A stretch of DNA of 64,000 nt, taken from positions 89,051,340-89,115,339 of the forward strand of contig CM043971.1 in the NCBI GenBank assembly GCA_014529385.2. Reading direction: 5' to 3'. Below the pieces are notes generated by a model. That model saw nothing but the letters and a program-made list of their open reading frames with translations, did not search any database and was not told the DNA's origin. Shown one piece after another: positions 60,521 through 64,000 of the stretch; within the stretch, counting starts at the first letter, position 1, and each line of letters starts with the position of its first letter. Source of the DNA: Adiantum capillus-veneris (taxonomy: Eukaryota > Streptophyta > Polypodiopsida > Polypodiales > Pteridaceae). The position numbers and the translations under genes were made by a program.

Positions 60521-60739
60521 TGTTGGGATTAAAGCCCAAGTGGCCTCTTATGCGGATATGGCCGGCCGCCCGCCTAACTCACTAACCTCTAACTCTTTGT
60601 ATATACTAACATATTCTTTGTGAATACTAAGAATTTGGTAGATAACCCTTCTAACATCTCTCTGCGTACTGTACTGTGTAAGCTCACTGTGTGTGTGTGT
60701 GAGAGAGAGAGTCGACCCACGCTCCGCTCCGCGACTTCA
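60521..60739 (+). repeat. 5' LTR of Ty1/copia element
   Basis: TGTTGGGATTAAAGCCC to CGCGACTTCA, 219 bp, placed by the PBS two bases later and the TG start. TATATACTAA at about 60600 may be the TATA region. A (GT)n(GA)n tract occurs at 60681-60708. The 3' LTR lies outside the window. Confidence 0.75.
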
Positions 60740-60740
60740 A

Positions 60741-60753
60741 TTGGTATCAGAGC
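60741..60753 (+). promoter_or_regulatory. Primer-binding site
   Basis: TTGGTATCAGAGC, perfect Met-tRNA type site one base after the LTR. Confidence 0.9.
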
Positions 60754-61806
60754 CTTGGTTCAGTGCGGATTTGCGCAATCGCGCGCGCGCGCACTTTTCC
60801 GGCAGATTCTGGATCCGGAGTTCGAAAATTCACACTCGGCGTTCCGGGAGCGTTTCCAGCAGGTGACCTGGGGTTTTACCCCCCTTTCGAAGCCGTTTAT
60901 GCCCTCAGAATTTCGTTCTGAGCACTACAGCAGAAGATAGATTTCAGCCGCAAAGAAATCCGTCTTGTGTAGATTGGCAAGCAGGAGGTGGTCGACATCA
61001 ATATCGACATCGACATACATCACTTATTCGTCTTCAGAGCATCATCTATAGACCAGGTACACATATATATCATCAGATATATATATTGCAGTCTGCATTG
61101 CTACTTCTTGTGCTTGCCAGGTTCCAGGGGAGGTGTGGCCATACGACGGCTTGACACCACTGGCATGTATTGCAGATTGATGTACTGTGATTGTGGGTCT
61201 GCTAGTTGTGAGTCACGCTAGCAGACAGACCGCCGCAGCGGTCATAGGACAGTGATTGGTCTATTATAGGATGTATGCTAGTTCTGGGCAGTTTGCTGAG
61301 CCATCTGAGAGGGTCGTGTGTGAGGTTTTTTGAAGCCAAGCACTGGGGGTTGGGTTACCCAGTGTGAGGTGGATTAGGTTGCTGGAGTTCCCCTCTACAC
61401 GCATCCTCTTTGGCGACTTTTATCCCTTAGGATGTATGACTTTGTGTAGACACTGGATTGCATCTTATGCGTCAGGCCGTTGAGGCATTGTTCAGGGTTC
61501 AGTCTTGAGACAGATACAGGTTCTGTCATCGCCCAGAGAGGAGACAGTGTATGCTTACGGGACAGCATATTACAGGGATTTTTTAGATTTGTCATTGGTC
61601 AGCTATTTATGATTGTTTCTTGAGCTATCTTTTGGTTCCCAGAGCTCAGTTTACAGGGGAGACTCTGTCAAAAATTTTCAAAAATACTGACAGTTCCTGA
61701 GGAGAGGTGTTCAGCTTGTTGATTATAGCTTGTTTACTGGGTACAGAGGCCAGTTTACAGGGGAAACTCTGCCGGATTTTTCTCAGGAGTAAACAGTTTG
61801 GCAGAT
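60754..61806 (+). other. Untranslated leader of the copia element
   Basis: About 1.05 kb without a long frame separates the PBS and the gag start. It contains a CG alternation (gcgcgcgcgcgc, about 60779-60792), and cagtttacaggggaaactctg-type words twice (about 61647 and 61750). No intron was inferred. Confidence 0.6.
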
Positions 61807-64000
61807 ATGGCATCTTCTCACAGTGAGACTCTTTACAACATAAAGAAGCTGGATGGCACAAACTTTCCATTCTGGAAGAAGCAGATTTGGCAGGTTTTGG
61901 TGCAGAAAAAACAAGTGAAGCCACTGAAGCTCAAAGGGGAGAGACCAGAATTTATGGCTCAAGATGAGTGGGAAGAGCTTGACGAGTTAGCTTGTTCCAC
62001 AATCATGCTGACACTGGCAGAAAATGTTTACTTCAACGTAGCAGAAGAGACTACAGCGTATGGCGTATGGCAAAAGCTATGTGATATGTACGAGAAACAA
62101 AGTGCTGCTTCTCAGATTTACTGGCTCAAGAAATTGGTGGATTTGAAGATGAAGGAAGGGACAGCCATGTCAAATCATCTGAATGAATTTCACTCAATTT
62201 TCAGCCAGTTAACAGCACAAGAGATAGTCTTTCCAGATTCAGTGAAGGCTATGTTTCTCTTAATCACTTTGCCAGACAGTTGGGATACTTTTCGTACAGC
62301 GTTAAGTAATTCTGTCGCGCCAGAAGGTCTTACAAGTGCCAATGTAGAAGGCAGCTTGCTCACAGAGGAAGTGAACAGGAAGAACATTGACAAAGGCAAA
62401 GGCAATAGTGCTTTGGTCGTTCGAGGGAGACAACAGTTTAAAGAGAAGAAGGGTAAGAAGGCACAAAACCGAAGTAAGTCTCGTGATTCGAAGTCAAAGG
62501 ATGACATAGAATGCTACCATTGTGGCAAGAAGGGTCACATGAAGCGAGACTGTACGAAGTGGAAACAAGAAAAAGTCAAAACAAAGAGTTTTGAGCAAGA
62601 TGAAAAGAAGAGTTCAGTGAAGATTGAAGAGGTGAATGTCACAGGATCTGGTTCAGACAGTGATTCTGGTATAGCAGCTGGTGACATCTTCCTTACAAGC
62701 AATCTTGATTCTGTTTTCTTGACTGCAGAGGATGGACATGCTATGAGTGATTGGATTATCGACTCAGGGGCATCTTTACATGTTTCTCCGCACAAAGAGT
62801 GGTTTACATCATATGTGGCTACTAAAGACTATGTCAGACTTGGCAATGAGCAGGTTTGTGACATACTTGGAGTGGGAGATGTGCAGTTGAAGTTTCAGAA
62901 TGGCTCTTCTTTATGGCTCAAGAATGTCAGACATGTTCCAGCAATCCGAAAGAGCTTGATTAGTACAGGGAAGTTGGATGATGCGGGTTATGTGACAGTT
63001 TTTGGGAACAGCGCTTGGAAGATCTCCAAAGGTTCGATGACTGTAGCACATGGCAGCAAGTCAGGAACTCTGTACACTTTACATGTTTCAGAGGTTAAAA
63101 ACCATGTAATTAATGTGATTGAGCAGCCAAGTGTGTCACTGTGGCATCGTAGGTTGGGACATATGTCAAAAAGAGGAATGGAAATACTTTCTCATTATGG
63201 TTATTTGCCTGGCTTTTCATTTCAAGATTTCGAGTTTTGTGAGCATTGTGTTTATGGTAAGCAAACACAGGAACCGCACAGATCAAAGAGGAATCGTAGG
63301 GACGAACGGTTAGCTCTTGTACACAGTGACCTATGCGGACCAATGCCTAGTTTGTCACTAGGGGGAGCAGCGTACTTTTGTACATTCATAGATGACTATT
63401 CTCGCAAAGTATGGGTTTACTTCTTGAAGCACAAGGATGAGGTGCTCAAGGTCTTTAAGACATTCTTGCAGCTGGTGGAGAATCAGAGTGGTCAGAAGCT
63501 GAAGTGCTTGAGAACTGACAATGGTGGAGAGTACGTTTCCAAAGCTTTTCAAGACTTTTGTCAAGAAAAAGGGATTAAGCGGGAACTTACTGCACCATAT
63601 AATCCTTCACAGAATGGGGTTGCAGAACGTATGAATAGGACCATACAAGAGAAGGTCAGAAGCATGTTGTCAAATGCTGAGTTGCCTGATGGATTTTGGG
63701 CGGAAGCAGTGGCTACAGCAGTCCATTTGATCAACAGGTCTCCTAGTAGGGTTCTGGATAAGAGTGCAGTGGCCGAGATGCTATGGACAGGCAAGGCACC
63801 TTCGTATAAGCATCTCAGAGTCTTTGGTTGTGAAGCTTATAGCCATATTCCTAAGGAGTTCAGAAATAAGTTAGAACCAAAGAGCAAGAAGTGTATATTT
63901 CTTGGCTACGGAGAATCGGGCGAGATGGGTTACCGGCTTTGGGATCCTGAGTCCAGAAAGCTTATTCGTAGCAATGATGTGCATTTCAATGAAGCCAAGT
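61807..64000 (+). CDS. Ty1/copia gag-pol polyprotein, intact but cut by the window end
   Basis: The frame from ATG 61807 is open to the last base (731 codons). Domains in order: gag (residues 1-230; starts with SETLYNIKKLDGTNFPFWKK, a typical copia gag opening), CCHC knuckle CYHCGKKGHMKRDC (about 235-248), aspartic protease DWIIDSGASLHVS (about 315), GAG-pre-integrase LWHRRLGHMSKRGM (about 445), integrase with HSDLCGP, DNGGEY and NPSQNGVAERMN giving D-D-E at about residues 507, 571 and 606 (D to E spacing 35). The C-terminal domain IFLGYGESGEMGYRLWDPES follows. RT and RNase H would lie beyond the window. The lack of any stop, next to so many dead elements, marks it as the youngest coding copy here. 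The start was chosen because it begins the conserved gag text. Confidence 0.95.
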   Translation, partial: MASSHSETLYNIKKLDGTNFPFWKKQIWQVLVQKKQVKPLKLKGERPEFMAQDEWEELDELACSTIMLTLAENVYFNVAEETTAYGVWQKLCDMYEKQSAASQIYWLKKLVDLKMKEGTAMSNHLNEFHSIFSQLTAQEIVFPDSVKAMFLLITLPDSWDTFRTALSNSVAPEGLTSANVEGSLLTEEVNRKNIDKGKGNSALVVRGRQQFKEKKGKKAQNRSKSRDSKSKDDIECYHCGKKGHMKRDCTKWKQEKVKTKSFEQDEKKSSVKIEEVNVTGSGSDSDSGIAAGDIFLTSNLDSVFLTAEDGHAMSDWIIDSGASLHVSPHKEWFTSYVATKDYVRLGNEQVCDILGVGDVQLKFQNGSSLWLKNVRHVPAIRKSLISTGKLDDAGYVTVFGNSAWKISKGSMTVAHGSKSGTLYTLHVSEVKNHVINVIEQPSVSLWHRRLGHMSKRGMEILSHYGYLPGFSFQDFEFCEHCVYGKQTQEPHRSKRNRRDERLALVHSDLCGPMPSLSLGGAAYFCTFIDDYSRKVWVYFLKHKDEVLKVFKTFLQLVENQSGQKLKCLRTDNGGEYVSKAFQDFCQEKGIKRELTAPYNPSQNGVAERMNRTIQEKVRSMLSNAELPDGFWAEAVATAVHLINRSPSRVLDKSAVAEMLWTGKAPSYKHLRVFGCEAYSHIPKEFRNKLEPKSKKCIFLGYGESGEMGYRLWDPESRKLIRSNDVHFNEAK

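Overview
The window looks like repeat-rich nuclear DNA of a land plant with a large genome. The evidence is LTR retrotransposons primed by initiator Met-tRNA, LINEs with ORF1 and ORF2, tRNA-derived SINE-like units, very long (GA)n/(CT)n tracts, telomere-like CCCTAA words, and one host-type exon matching the C-terminal domain of plant polyphenol oxidase. The species cannot be named from the sequence; a fern or another non-grass vascular plant would fit. I see no prokaryotic operons, rRNA, canonical tRNA genes or CRISPR. Nearly all of the DNA is mobile-element sequence in different states of decay.

Layout. 1-6914: a minus-strand LTR element with a very short LTR (about 130 bp) and a long interior without open frames. 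Relatives lie at 35390-39521 (minus) and about 44866-48097 (plus). 7.2-10.1 kb: a decayed unrecognised coding stretch. 10.8-12.0 kb: SINE-like units and a TIR element (MITE). 13.1-14.9 kb: a decayed LINE reverse transcriptase and the 3' tail of a second LINE family. 15.2-15.9 kb: the most gene-like feature, a polyphenol-oxidase KFDV-domain exon on the minus strand, preceded by a twin-arginine lumen-type signal and lacking the copper domain.

17.3-30.9 kb: a Ty3/gypsy element on the minus strand (gag, protease, RT, RNase H, integrase, LTRs of about 1.2 kb). It is split by a complete 3.2-kb non-autonomous LTR element on the plus strand (20958-24176) whose CAGCC target duplication is still readable, and by a second, 3'-truncated copy of that family (25819-28018, minus). 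The LTRs of the plus-strand copy carry telomere-like repeats and its interior carries 34-bp and 52-55-bp tandem arrays.

30.9-35.4 kb holds a possible host exon fragment (32585-32880) and a foldback structure. 39.5-44.4 kb has no recognisable gene but contains a regular array of alternating inverted GTCCTCCCT boxes (40757-41185). 48.6-50.6 kb has two minisatellites and a decayed ORF. 52.9-57.2 kb is a nearly complete LINE (ORF1 coiled coil plus CTD; ORF2 endonuclease plus RT) with frameshifts. 57.4-60.5 kb is a decayed minus-strand coiled-coil protein of unknown family. 60521-64000 is the 5' end of a Ty1/copia element whose gag-protease-integrase frame is intact to the window edge.
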